NCBI GenBank assembly: GCA_030765535.1
Contig: JAVCCH010000166.1
Span: forward strand, 1-64,000
Direction: 5' to 3'
Length of the DNA: 64,000 nucleotides
Source: Candidatus Tenebribacter davisii
GTDB taxonomy: Bacteria > Cloacimonadota > Cloacimonadia > Cloacimonadales > TCS61
Below the pieces are notes generated by a model, which was not told where the DNA came from, searched no databases, and saw nothing but the letters and a program-made list of their open reading frames with translations. A program made the translations under genes and the position numbers. Position 1 is the first letter of the stretch; the number at the start of each line of letters is the position of its first letter. Below, in pieces: positions 9,820 to 19,432 of this stretch.

Positions 9820-10351
9820 TTAGCTTTCCTTCTGCTGACACTTTTGTAATTTCCACTCTATCAAGATCTAAATTAGATTTCATCTCTTCACCAACTATAG
9901 TATTACTCTCTCGTTGCAAGATTACACCATTTTTCGCATATAAGGTATTTGAGTTTCTATCCAAGATCATGATCGGAGCTCTCATTGTACCTTTATCGCT
10001 TACAACTACTACATCACCAATCCCGGTTAATGTATTCTTAACATCATCTACTTCTGCTTTATTACATTTTAAAGTTGATTTTATGGAGCCATCAGCATTA
10101 AAAAAAGTTACAAATACCGTATCGGCAAAGGTTTGTTTTGTACTATAATACTTATAAAAATGTACGGCTGTTAATTCATATTCTATTATATTTTTGTTAG
10201 TAGAAATAACTCTGACCGAATCAGCCATTTCATCCGGTATTTTCCCGCTGATAGGTAAATCGGATGTTTCTTCTTTTTCATTACATGAAATTAGGAGAAA
10301 TAAACTAATGAGACTTAAGATAATCAAGAAGCTTTTGCAAACTCTCTTCAT
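9797..10351 (-). CDS. lptC: LPS export protein LptC-like lipoprotein
   Basis: Lipobox LISLFLLISC; SIKSTLKCNKAEVDDVKNTLTGIGDVVVVSDKGT; position between kdsC and lptA-like. Confidence 0.8.
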   Translation of the reverse strand: MKRVCKSFLIILSLISLFLLISCNEKEETSDLPISGKIPDEMADSVRVISTNKNIIEYELTAVHFYKYYSTKQTFADTVFVTFFNADGSIKSTLKCNKAEVDDVKNTLTGIGDVVVVSDKGTMRAPIMILDRNSNTLYAKNGVILQRESNTIVGEEMKSNLDLDRVEITKVSAEGKLNEEEINW

Positions 10352-10829
10352 ACTTTCCCTGTTTTTTTAAGATAAGTTCGATCAATTCTCTAACTGCACC
10401 CTCTCCGCCCTTTCGGTTTGTTACAAGATCTACTCTACTCTTGATATCATCAAACGCATCTGCAGGAACTGCTGAAAGATTACATTTTTCCATAACAGGG
10501 AAATCATTCCAATCATCTCCCAGGTAAGCTACATTATCCCATTGTAAATTCAGTTCTTCCAATAATTCAGAAGTCTTTTTTAGCTTATTCCTAACTCCTT
10601 GAAATAGCAGTTTTATCTGAAGATCATCACATCTTTTTTCTACAATATCAGAAACTCGCCCAGTAATGATCGCAAGCTTAATATCGCTGAACTGGAGGAG
10701 CTTAATACCTAAACCATCCTTCGCATTAAAATTTTTTGATTCTAATTTATTGTTGTCATAAATTATTTTCCCATCACTAAGGACTCCATCATTATCAAGA
10801 ATTAATAATTTGATCTTACTAAAATCCAT
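10305..10829 (-). CDS. kdsC: 3-deoxy-D-manno-octulosonate 8-phosphate phosphatase (HAD)
   Basis: LLILDNDGVLSDGKIIYDNN, AIITGRVSDIVEKR, AYLGDDWNDFPVM. Confidence 0.93.
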   Translation of the reverse strand: MDFSKIKLLILDNDGVLSDGKIIYDNNKLESKNFNAKDGLGIKLLQFSDIKLAIITGRVSDIVEKRCDDLQIKLLFQGVRNKLKKTSELLEELNLQWDNVAYLGDDWNDFPVMEKCNLSAVPADAFDDIKSRVDLVTNRKGGEGAVRELIELILKKQGKYEESLQKLLDYLKSH

Positions 10830-10836
10830 TTCTCCC

Positions 10837-11634
10837 TCATTTTCCCTTAATTTTTATACAGGCATCAAGCAGTTCAGGAAGTTTATTAAGTGCAAGCATT
10901 GAACTTGCGTCACTGAGTGCTTTAGCAGGATTCGGATGTGTTTCAATAAAGAGACCATCTACTTTACCTGTGGCTAAAGCTGCATTCGCCATCATATTTG
11001 CATATTGTGGTGAGCCTCCAGAAGTATTTTGCACAGATGGTTTTTGCAAACTATGGGTCACATCATAAATCACAGGAAAGCCAAGATCCTTCATGATCGC
11101 AAAACTACGGAAATCCACTACTAAATCATGATAACCAAAGCTTGTTCCACGCTCTGTAAGTAAAATATTATCATTTCCTGCCGTTAAAACTTTTTCAGCT
11201 GCTTTCTTCATATCTTCCGGGGCCATGAATTGCCCTTTTTTAATATTTACAATTCTACCCGTCTTTGCAGCCGCAAATATGAGATCTGATTGTCGCGATA
11301 AAAAAGCCGGGATTTGCAATATGTCAGCAACTTCAGCAACTTCATGAACTTCAGCAACTTCATGAACATCCGTAATAATAGGAATATTGAACTCATTTTT
11401 AATTTTCAATAATATTTCAAGACCTTTCTTTATTCCTGGACCAATCGGTGATTCAATCGAGGTTCTATTTGCCTTTTTATAAGATGACTTAAAAATGAAT
11501 TGTATCCCTCGTTCACTGGTCATTTCTATTAGATCACTGGCAATCTGCATCATCAATTTCTCATCTTCTACAACACAAGGACCTGCAATAAGAAAGAACT
11601 TATTACTTTCCAATATCTTTTTATACAGTTTCAT
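10837..11634 (-). CDS. kdsA: 3-deoxy-8-phosphooctulonate synthase
   Basis: FLIAGPCVVE, FKSSYKKANRTS, ITDVHE, ILQIPAFLSRQSDL, RGTSFGYHDLVVDFR, DVTHSLQ. Confidence 0.96.
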   Translation of the reverse strand: MKLYKKILESNKFFLIAGPCVVEDEKLMMQIASDLIEMTSERGIQFIFKSSYKKANRTSIESPIGPGIKKGLEILLKIKNEFNIPIITDVHEVAEVHEVAEVADILQIPAFLSRQSDLIFAAAKTGRIVNIKKGQFMAPEDMKKAAEKVLTAGNDNILLTERGTSFGYHDLVVDFRSFAIMKDLGFPVIYDVTHSLQKPSVQNTSGGSPQYANMMANAALATGKVDGLFIETHPNPAKALSDASSMLALNKLPELLDACIKIKGK

Positions 11635-11793
11635 TATTACTCCATTTGTAGATCACAAAAGATCATTTCAATTAAACTTATATAACATAACTAATTAAAC
11701 AATAATGACATCTGAAAGTCACAAAATATTGTGTCCAGATTTTTTTTGCTTGCTTTATTTATCAACCTAAAATTTATCACTTTTATATAAATT

Positions 11794-12444
11794 ATGAAGA
11801 AAATTTTAATATTAATTGTTTTATGTAATTGCTGCTTCTTAAATGCAGTTGAAAATGAACATCAAATTGCCCGGCTGCATTACAAAGGTGGTGGTGATTG
11901 GTATAATGACCAGGATATTATACCGAATATTGTCACATTCCTAAATAGTTCTTTACAGACAAATTTCTCAATAATTGAAGCTACAGTAACTCCTGATGAT
12001 CAAAAACTTTTTGATTATCCATTTATATTTATGACAGGGCATGGGACAATGCATTTTAACCAGACAGAAGCTGATAATATCCGAACCTATTTGGATCGGG
12101 GTGGATTTCTCTATGTGGACGATGATTATGGATTAGATAATTCATTTCAGAACGAAATTAAAAAGGTGTTCCCACAAAAAGAAATGATTGAGTTACCAGC
12201 TAGCCACGAAATATTTCATTGTTTTTACGATTTTCCGGAAGGTTTGCCAAAGATACATAAACATGACGACAAGAGACCCCAGGCATTCGGGATATTCGAT
12301 GATAATGGACGTCTGCTCCTACTCTATACTTATGAATCCAATATTTCTGACGGATGGAGTAATGTTCATGAAGATCCGGAAAACATAAAAGAACTTGCCT
12401 TTAAATTTGGGGTAAATTTATTTTATTATATTATGACACAATAA
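11794..12444 (+). CDS. Secreted DUF4159-like protein
   Basis: Signal peptide; LHYKGGGDWYND, FMTGHGTMHFNQTEADNIRTYLDRGGFLYVDDDYGLDNSF, SHEIFHCFYDFPEGLPKIH. Confidence 0.8.
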   Translation: MKKILILIVLCNCCFLNAVENEHQIARLHYKGGGDWYNDQDIIPNIVTFLNSSLQTNFSIIEATVTPDDQKLFDYPFIFMTGHGTMHFNQTEADNIRTYLDRGGFLYVDDDYGLDNSFQNEIKKVFPQKEMIELPASHEIFHCFYDFPEGLPKIHKHDDKRPQAFGIFDDNGRLLLLYTYESNISDGWSNVHEDPENIKELAFKFGVNLFYYIMTQ

Positions 12445-12456
12445 AAAGGAAAAAAT

Positions 12457-13191
12457 ATGAATGTATATATCGTATCTGATTTTCACTTAAAATTTGTAGA
12501 AAATTCAGAAGAGATAAAACGCAGAGAAAAAGTGTTAGATTTTTTAGACAGCATCAAAAATGATGCTGATCTATTGATCTTAAATGGTGACATATTTGAT
12601 CTCTGGTATGTTTGGAAAAAATTTATAATTAAGGGTTACTTTCCATTATTATTAAAACTTCATCAACTTAGAGAAATGGGAGTAAGAATTGTATTCACAG
12701 CCGGGAATCATGATTTTTGGTTCAAAGATTTTCTTACAGGAACATTAGGAATTGAAGTTTATGAAGATTATTTTTTCGAAACGATCGATGGAGTGAGAAC
12801 ATTTGTTTCTCATGGTGACAGATACACTACAAATGATCTACGCTACCAGCTTTTTAGAAAATTGATCCGCAATAAATTTGTCATGTGGGTATTTGGAAGT
12901 CTGCACCCTAACTTAGCTTTAAGTATCGGATCAAATATGAGTAGATCAAGCCGCAAACAACAGGTAGCAGATAACAAACTGAATAGACGTGAACAAGGTC
13001 TTATCCAATTTGCCAAAGATAAATTGAAGGATACAGATTTAGTTATTCTGGGGCATTCTCATCTTCCCAAAATAGAAAAATTTGAAAATGGCATTTACGC
13101 CAATGCAGGAGATTGGATCAATAATTATACCTATTTACAAATGAAAGATGGAAAGATAAAATTACATAAATATAATAAGGAGAATGTTTAA
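12457..13191 (+). CDS. lpxH: UDP-2,3-diacylglucosamine diphosphatase (LpxH-like metallophosphoesterase)
   Basis: SDFHLKF, LNGDIFDLWYVW, TAGNHDFWF, VSHGDRY, LGHSHLP. Confidence 0.85.
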   Translation: MNVYIVSDFHLKFVENSEEIKRREKVLDFLDSIKNDADLLILNGDIFDLWYVWKKFIIKGYFPLLLKLHQLREMGVRIVFTAGNHDFWFKDFLTGTLGIEVYEDYFFETIDGVRTFVSHGDRYTTNDLRYQLFRKLIRNKFVMWVFGSLHPNLALSIGSNMSRSSRKQQVADNKLNRREQGLIQFAKDKLKDTDLVILGHSHLPKIEKFENGIYANAGDWINNYTYLQMKDGKIKLHKYNKENV

Positions 13192-13192
13192 A

Positions 13193-13777
13193 ATGGAAAA
13201 GAAACTATTTGTGATTATCACAATAATACTAATTGGAGTGTGTACAATGAGTAATTTATTAGCAGAGGAAAATTTACTGGTAAAAATGGTAACGAGCAAG
13301 GGTACTATCGAAATAGAACTTTATGCAGAGAAAGCACCTGCAACCGTTGAAAACTTTGTAAAATATGTTGAGGACGGTTTTTTCAGTGGGACTGTATTTC
13401 ATAGAGTAATTAATAGTTTTATGATACAGGCTGGCGGATTTGATATTGAGGGAAACCAGAAATCTTCTACCTACGATCAAATTCAAAACGAAGCAGATAA
13501 TATGCTTTCTAACGAGATCGGAACGATAGCAATGGCAAGAACTAATTATCCGCATTCTGCTACAAGTCAGTTCTTTATTAATGTAAAAGATAATAAGTTT
13601 CTTGATCATAAGGACAAAAAACAAGGCTGGGGTTATTGTGTATTTGGCAAAGTAACTAAAGGGATGGATGTAGTAACTGCGATTAAAGCAGTTCCTACAC
13701 AAGTTAACCCAAAAACTGGAATGCAGGACTGGCCTGTTGAAAATATTATTATCGAATCTGTTGAAGTACTAAAATAG
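13193..13777 (+). CDS. Secreted peptidyl-prolyl cis-trans isomerase, cyclophilin type (start refined to ATG 13193)
   Basis: FSGTVFHRVINSFMIQAGG, GTIAMARTNYPHSATSQFFIN, GYCVFGKVTKGMDVV; AAGGAG upstream of ATG 13193. Confidence 0.93.
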   Translation: MEKKLFVIITIILIGVCTMSNLLAEENLLVKMVTSKGTIEIELYAEKAPATVENFVKYVEDGFFSGTVFHRVINSFMIQAGGFDIEGNQKSSTYDQIQNEADNMLSNEIGTIAMARTNYPHSATSQFFINVKDNKFLDHKDKKQGWGYCVFGKVTKGMDVVTAIKAVPTQVNPKTGMQDWPVENIIIESVEVLK

Positions 13778-13798
13778 TTAGATATTAAAAAGTTAATT

Positions 13799-13831
13799 AT
13801 GCCTACATGATCTAATAAATTTTGTAGGCAT
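13799..13831 (+). terminator. Hairpin terminator between convergent cyclophilin and xer genes
   Basis: ATGCCTACA (13799-13807) and TGTAGGCAT (13823-13831), followed by a T-rich stretch tgttaattctctttttt. Confidence 0.7.
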
Positions 13832-13833
13832 TG

Positions 13834-14736
13834 TTAATTCTCTTTTTTACCTCTTGGATGGGTTCGTTCATATACTTTTTTTAGATCTTTTAATGTGAGA
13901 TGAGTATAGATCTCTGTAGTAGATAAATTGCTGTGTCCCAACATTTCCTGAACCGCTCGTAAATCTGCTCCCCGTGCCAATAAATGAGTTGCAAAAGAAT
14001 GCCTGATAGAATGCGGTGAATAACCTTTGGTTTTTGCTACCAGGTTCAGATAGCGGGATAATATTTCTCTTACCTCATTTGGAGATAGTGGTCTTCCACT
14101 TTTGGATAAGAAGTAGCTCTCACCACTAAATCTTGAAGTAAATTTATCGCGTATATTCTCATAATTTCTTAGAGATATCTTTGCTTTAGAACTTATTGGA
14201 ACAATACGTTCCTTGTTCCCTTTTCCAATAATTTTAATTATCTTCTCATCCAGATCAATCTGCCCCATTTTGCAAGTAGATATTTCACTTATTCTTAAAC
14301 CGCTTGAATAGATCAATTCTAATATAGCTCGATTACGAATACCAAATTTACTGGAAAGGTCAGGAATATTCAATAATTCTTCCATCTCTTTCTCTGAAAA
14401 GTATTTTGGTAATTTTTTCTCAAATTTAGGAATATGAAGATTTTTGGCAGGATTTTTTTCTAGTAATTTATTCTTTTCACAGAATTGAAAAAAATTCTTC
14501 ATTGTTGTCGCCTTACGGGCAAGAGTACGGTTGTTACGATCATTATCACTTAAGTAACGCATAAAATCCCGAAGAAATAAACGCGTGATCTGAACTAATT
14601 TGACCTTTTCATCTTCAAAATATTTTTTTAAGAATTCCTGCAGTTGTAACAAATCTTTTTTATAAGCAGTTATTGTGTTCTCTGAAAGTCCTCTAGAGAT
14701 CAGGATATTAATATACTCATCTATTGCTTTTTGCAT
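13834..14736 (-). CDS. Tyrosine recombinase XerC/XerD family
   Basis: SGLRISEISTCKMGQID, HSIRHSFATHLLARGADLRAVQEMLGHSNLSTTEIYTHL; size and full integrase signature. Confidence 0.92.
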   Translation of the reverse strand: MQKAIDEYINILISRGLSENTITAYKKDLLQLQEFLKKYFEDEKVKLVQITRLFLRDFMRYLSDNDRNNRTLARKATTMKNFFQFCEKNKLLEKNPAKNLHIPKFEKKLPKYFSEKEMEELLNIPDLSSKFGIRNRAILELIYSSGLRISEISTCKMGQIDLDEKIIKIIGKGNKERIVPISSKAKISLRNYENIRDKFTSRFSGESYFLSKSGRPLSPNEVREILSRYLNLVAKTKGYSPHSIRHSFATHLLARGADLRAVQEMLGHSNLSTTEIYTHLTLKDLKKVYERTHPRGKKEN

Positions 14737-14744
14737 ATCAAAGC

Positions 14745-15497
14745 CTAATTTGAACCAGGAATATTAAAATTAACCTTTTCCCATCTTTCTCGGATTTTCC
14801 CGTTTTGATATTTAAGATGTAATTTCCCATAACTTCCATCCCCGGTAAGAATACTATAAAATTTCGTTATCAAATTAGATAAAGATTCATTCTTTTTTTT
14901 CTGATAATCAAAACTTACAACTGCATCTACATCAAGGTTCTTAACAATATCATTATCAATATATTTTGATAAGTTTGAAAGCATAATAATATAATCTGTT
15001 TTTGGTGCTAAAAATAAAACTTGTTCTTTAGCTATTCCGAAAACGTCAGTGTAAAGTTTTGCATGTTCAGCAGTATTATTCTTAACTGTAAAATCGGGTG
15101 TATAAATAGAGAATATTCCAACCTTAAAGGAATCACATACTATTATTTTATTTTTAATGATGTGAATAGAATCACTTTCAATATTGGAAATCAGCAGATC
15201 ATTATCAATGGTCTTATCAAAGAAATAGTAATCTTCCGGAGAAACTATTTCCGGTTTCAATGTGTTGATAAAATATACTGTTAAACTATCTGATTGAGGT
15301 TCTTTTAATAACCTTCCTGCAAACGCATTTACTTGCCTGACAGTGTCATTCCTTATATTCTTAACTAAAAAGTTTATCATATTCACCTGAGAATGTTCAA
15401 ACTGAGGATCTATAAAGAAGTTGATATCAAGATAATCCTCTGCAGCGAGAGAACTCAATATTATTAATAAAAATACAAATAAAATTACTTTTTTCAA
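14745..15497 (-). CDS. Secreted protein resembling a degenerate 5'-nucleotidase/metallophosphoesterase domain
   Basis: Signal peptide; NTLKPEIVSPEDYYFF..NDLLISNIES...SFKVGIFSIYTPDFTVK resembles UshA-type N-domains but lacks clear metal-binding motifs. Confidence 0.45.
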   Translation of the reverse strand: MKKVILFVFLLIILSSLAAEDYLDINFFIDPQFEHSQVNMINFLVKNIRNDTVRQVNAFAGRLLKEPQSDSLTVYFINTLKPEIVSPEDYYFFDKTIDNDLLISNIESDSIHIIKNKIIVCDSFKVGIFSIYTPDFTVKNNTAEHAKLYTDVFGIAKEQVLFLAPKTDYIIMLSNLSKYIDNDIVKNLDVDAVVSFDYQKKKNESLSNLITKFYSILTGDGSYGKLHLKYQNGKIRERWEKVNFNIPGSN

Positions 15498-15543
15498 ATT
15501 AATTCCTACCTTATTTATTACTTTCTTAAATTTATGCTTATAT

Positions 15544-15564
15544 TGTCAAAAAGATTTTTTGACA
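15544..15564. promoter_or_regulatory. 21-bp palindrome TGTCAAAAA-GAT-TTTTTGACA in a divergent intergenic region
   Basis: Perfect 9-bp arms 15544-15552 and 15556-15564, between divergent genes 15497(-) and 15617(+). Confidence 0.5.
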
Positions 15565-15588
15565 TTTATTGTTATTAAGAGAAATTTG
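15558..15588 (+). promoter_or_regulatory. Candidate -33/-7 promoter TTTG-N19-GAAATTTG
   Basis: TTTG 15558-15561, N19, gAaaTTTG 15581-15588; 28 nt before ATG 15617. Confidence 0.4.
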
Positions 15589-15616
15589 TCGAAAATAATA
15601 TTAAGATTGAGGAAAT

Positions 15617-16315
15617 ATGAAAAATAAACTTATCATTGTAATTGGAGCTTTTGGTAGTGGTAAAAGCGAATATTCAATAAACCTAGCCAGAGAATATTCT
15701 AAACAGGGAGAAAAAGTTACATTAGTAGATCTGGATGTAGTTAATCCATATTTCCGAAGTAGAGATGTGAGAGACATATTTGCAGAAGAAGGTATTATTG
15801 TTATTGCACCGGAGGGAGAATTCCAATATGCTGATCTGCCAATGCTTTCACCCAGGATCATGGGAGCAGTTCAAAATTTTGAGAGTACTGTTATCCTCGA
15901 TGTTGGAGGAGATCCGGCAGGATGCAGAACATTAGCCAGATACGTTCAGAATATTAATAAACGTGGATACGAAATGCATCTGGTAATCAATACAAAACGA
16001 CCATTTACTGCTGATGAAACAGGAATTACAGAAATGCTGAATATGTTAAGGACAGCATCAAAACTTGAAGTAACAGAGTTCATCTGCAACACAAATTTAA
16101 TGGAACATACAACTCCTGATATTATTGCTGAAGGTATAAATATTATCGATAATGTTGCAAAAAAAGAAAATATAAAATTTGAAAAATATACAGTTCTTGA
16201 TAAGTATGCCAATGATGTACCACTCAATTTCAAGGGAAAGACCAGAATTAGCTTGAACTATTTTCTTTCAAAACCCTGGGAGATGAATAACAAAGTTCAT
16301 CATCCGGGTATTTAA
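15617..16315 (+). CDS. P-loop NTPase (SIMIBI/MinD-like ATPase), function unassigned
   Basis: IVIGAFGSGKSEYSINLAREYSKQGEKVTLVDLDVVNPYFRSRD, VILDVGGDPAG. Confidence 0.75.
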   Translation: MKNKLIIVIGAFGSGKSEYSINLAREYSKQGEKVTLVDLDVVNPYFRSRDVRDIFAEEGIIVIAPEGEFQYADLPMLSPRIMGAVQNFESTVILDVGGDPAGCRTLARYVQNINKRGYEMHLVINTKRPFTADETGITEMLNMLRTASKLEVTEFICNTNLMEHTTPDIIAEGINIIDNVAKKENIKFEKYTVLDKYANDVPLNFKGKTRISLNYFLSKPWEMNNKVHHPGI

Positions 16316-16372
16316 TATAATTATTATTTTTTATTAGTATCTAATTAATATCTATATTGATAAACTTTTTCC

Positions 16373-16404
16373 TTTGACACAGATAAATCGAATCTGCAAG
16401 TTTG
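16373..16404 (+). promoter_or_regulatory. Candidate -33/-7 promoter TTTG-N20-CAAGTTTG
   Basis: TTTG 16373-16376 and CAagTTTG 16397-16404, upstream of ATG 16476. Confidence 0.35.
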
Positions 16405-16475
16405 ATCTATTGTTTTATAAATAGTAGAATTGTGTTATTTTAGATAACATAATTATTTTCTAAAGAAGGTAAAAA

Positions 16476-19370
16476 ATGAAAATTAGAAATAGAATAACAT
16501 ATACTTTTTTATCCATTCTATTTATTTCCCTCTTAGTGCTAAGTGTTATTTCTTATGTTATCGTAAAAGATTTAGTTATTACTAGTACATTGAAAAATAT
16601 AGAATCTATTTCAGACGAACAACTTTATAAATTAAATAATATAAATGAGCAGAATCGGGAAAGACTAAAATTAGTAAGCAGCAGAACTCAGTTACGTAAG
16701 ATCTTGAAAAATTATAACCTTAATCACAAAAAATCTTCCCAGGTTACAATGAATAAAATATTAAATGATGCTCTTATAACTATACCGGATTTCGAAGATT
16801 TAACTGTTATAACTCTAAATGGCATTGTTGTTGCTTCTACAAATAATGCTGCTATTGGCAAAGATTACCCTGATAAATCCTGTTTTATTAAAGGGCAAAA
16901 TGATGAGATAACAAATCATTTCTTTTTTGATGACCAGATGGCTTTGAAATTTCACCTTACTGGTCCATTAATAATTGATAATGAACTTCTTGGAGTACTT
17001 GTAATAACTGTCTCTGAAGATAAGATCACAAATTTAACTACTGATTACTCATTATTTGGAGAAACCGGATACATACTTCTCGTAATAAAAACTCATGAAG
17101 ATAATAAATATATAATTTCTACAAGAAGAGATGCGAATGAATCAACAAACTATATCTATGCTTCCTATGATGAACTTGGACAAATTTCAAAAAAAGTCAT
17201 TGCAAAAGAGAAGAATACATATAGCAAAATTCATGACTATAGAAACAAACTGATGTTTGCTGCAGTAAATTATTGTGAGAAACTTGATATTGGATTTTCT
17301 GTTAGAATAGATCGAGAAGAGATTCTAAAGCCAGTAGTTAAACATAGAAATTTATCTTTAATTATATTATTTTCGTCAACTTTGGTAATGTTATTGTTTA
17401 TAAGAACAGGATCGAGATTAATAACAAAACCCATAGAAAAGCTTATATTATACACACAGAAGATCAGTCAGGGTGATCTAGATCAAAAAATAGAAACTAC
17501 ATCTAAGGATGAAATTGGATTACTGAGTAAATCCTTTAATTCAATGGCAGAAAATCTTAGAGATGATATAACAAAACGAGAACAAATCGAAAGTGATCTT
17601 AGGGAAAGTGAGAAGAAATATAGAATTATTTTCGAAAACACCGGAACAGCTACAATAATTGTTGAAGAAAATAATATAATTTCTTTAGCTAATACAAAAT
17701 TTTCTGAACTTTCCGGTTATTCAAAAGAGGAAATTGAAGGTAAAAAGAATTGGAGTGAATTTATTTTACCTACAGATTTGAAAAAAATGCAGAAACAGCA
17801 TAAACTCAGAATTGAAAACAAATCTGCTCTAAATAGCTATGAATTCGGTTTAATAAATAGAAATAACCAGGTTAGAAATATAATATTAACAATTGATATG
17901 ATCCCTGGAACAAAGAAAAGTGTCGCCTCTTTACTTGATATAACAGAACATAATCTAACAAAAAAGAAAATAGATCACTTAAATCGTGTGCTACGTTCAA
18001 TTAGCGATATCAACCAGCTAATCATCAAAGTAAAAGATCCTAAAAAATTAATTGAGGGTGCTTGCCGGAATTTTGTGAAAAACCAGAGCTATTACAATGC
18101 CTGGATTGCACTATTAGATGAATCATATCATTGCACGATATTTGCTGAAATGGGACTAGGAGAAAAATCCATAATTCTTAAAAAAATGCTGAGAGACGGA
18201 AAACTTACCGAATGTGGAAAAGAGGTCTTAGAAACAGATATAATCATCAGAAAAAATCCAATCAGTGAATGTAAGGATTGTCCTTTGTCCAAAGAGTATA
18301 AAGATAGGGCTGCAATGGTATTACGTCTTGAATACGGAGGAGTTATCTATGGCATAATATCGGTTTCTGTGGCAAGAGAGATCGTAGAAAATGATGAAGA
18401 AATAACTTTATTCAAAGAGGTTGCAGCAGATATCGCCTTTGCCATGTATAGTATTAATCTGGAACATCAGCAAAAGAAGGCTGAAGAAGCTTTAAAGCAT
18501 AGTGAATTGAGATTCCGTAGTTTCTATGATAACTCGGTTATGGGATTATATCGGACAAATCCAGCTGGAGATATCTTAGATGTCAATCCCACTTTATTGA
18601 GTATGCTAAGTTTTACTTCTTTAAAAGATTTACAAAGCAGAAATTTGGAGCAGGAAGGATATGTAGATGATTATGGTCGCGAGCTCTTCAAACAGAGATT
18701 AAAGAAAGACGGAAAAGTAATTGGGTTAGAATCTGCCTGGACCCGGAAAGATGGATCAGTCATTTATTTAAGAGAAAATGCAATTGCTATTAAAAATAAA
18801 GAAAACAAAGTATTGTCCTATGAAGGTTCTGTAGAGAATATAACTGAAACTAAAATAGCGGAAAAAGCACTGAGAGAAAGTGAGGAACGTTTCAAGAAAC
18901 TTTCCAATCTTACCTTTGAAGGGATATTGATCCATGATAAAGGAATTATTATTGATACAAATGAATCTCTATTAGAAATGTTTGAATTTAGCCGAGAAGA
19001 AGTCGTTGGCAAAAATATCATTAAGTTAGGTTTATTGCCAGAGTATCTTAAAATAGTACAGGAAAATATAATAAAAAACAAAGTGGAACCTTACGAAGTA
19101 ATGGCTAAGAAAAAGGATGGTACTATTATTTCAATAGAGATTGAATCTCGAAACGTTGAATATGATGAGGAAGAAACCCGTGTTACAGCGATAAGAGATA
19201 TTACGATGCGAGTGAAAACTGAAAATGAGCTAAAACAGAAAATGAACGAACTTGAGATCTTTAATGATTCTGCTGTAGATAGAGAATTAATAATAAATCA
19301 ATTGAGAACAGAAATTAATGAATTACTTATAAAATTAGATAAAAACCCACGATATGATATTATTGAGTAA
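16476..19370 (+). CDS. Membrane sensor protein: Cache-like sensor - HAMP - PAS - GAF - PAS - PAS, no histidine-kinase domain
   Basis: Two TM segments flanking a periplasmic region; HAMP TKPIEKLILYTQKISQGDLDQKIE; PAS YRIIFENTGTATIIVEEN; GAF with CKDCPLSKEYKDRAAMVLRLEYGGVIYG; ends in the coiled coil ELIINQLRTEINELLIKLDKNPRYDIIE with no H-box or HATPase. Confidence 0.85.
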   Translation: MKIRNRITYTFLSILFISLLVLSVISYVIVKDLVITSTLKNIESISDEQLYKLNNINEQNRERLKLVSSRTQLRKILKNYNLNHKKSSQVTMNKILNDALITIPDFEDLTVITLNGIVVASTNNAAIGKDYPDKSCFIKGQNDEITNHFFFDDQMALKFHLTGPLIIDNELLGVLVITVSEDKITNLTTDYSLFGETGYILLVIKTHEDNKYIISTRRDANESTNYIYASYDELGQISKKVIAKEKNTYSKIHDYRNKLMFAAVNYCEKLDIGFSVRIDREEILKPVVKHRNLSLIILFSSTLVMLLFIRTGSRLITKPIEKLILYTQKISQGDLDQKIETTSKDEIGLLSKSFNSMAENLRDDITKREQIESDLRESEKKYRIIFENTGTATIIVEENNIISLANTKFSELSGYSKEEIEGKKNWSEFILPTDLKKMQKQHKLRIENKSALNSYEFGLINRNNQVRNIILTIDMIPGTKKSVASLLDITEHNLTKKKIDHLNRVLRSISDINQLIIKVKDPKKLIEGACRNFVKNQSYYNAWIALLDESYHCTIFAEMGLGEKSIILKKMLRDGKLTECGKEVLETDIIIRKNPISECKDCPLSKEYKDRAAMVLRLEYGGVIYGIISVSVAREIVENDEEITLFKEVAADIAFAMYSINLEHQQKKAEEALKHSELRFRSFYDNSVMGLYRTNPAGDILDVNPTLLSMLSFTSLKDLQSRNLEQEGYVDDYGRELFKQRLKKDGKVIGLESAWTRKDGSVIYLRENAIAIKNKENKVLSYEGSVENITETKIAEKALRESEERFKKLSNLTFEGILIHDKGIIIDTNESLLEMFEFSREEVVGKNIIKLGLLPEYLKIVQENIIKNKVEPYEVMAKKKDGTIISIEIESRNVEYDEEETRVTAIRDITMRVKTENELKQKMNELEIFNDSAVDRELIINQLRTEINELLIKLDKNPRYDIIE

Positions 19371-19432
19371 TTATTTAATGTATATAAGTTTAATAAATTT
19401 GCATGTATTTATATAAAAAAGGAAAAAAAATA

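Noticed and set aside
11329-11364. 18-nt direct repeat aacttcagcaacttcatg x2 in kdsA (VHEVAEVHEVAEVAD)
   Set aside because: The segment has the same length as the corresponding KdsA loop (TDVHEPSQAQPVADVVD in E. coli from memory), so it is not an insertion or expansion; probably compositional.
13274-13702. 142-aa minus-strand ORF opposite the cyclophilin
   Set aside because: Shadow ORF of a clear cyclophilin CDS.
13834-14736. Xer-type recombinase considered as marker of an integrated element
   Set aside because: Looks like a housekeeping XerC/D; no att-like repeats, tRNA, phage or transposon genes nearby.
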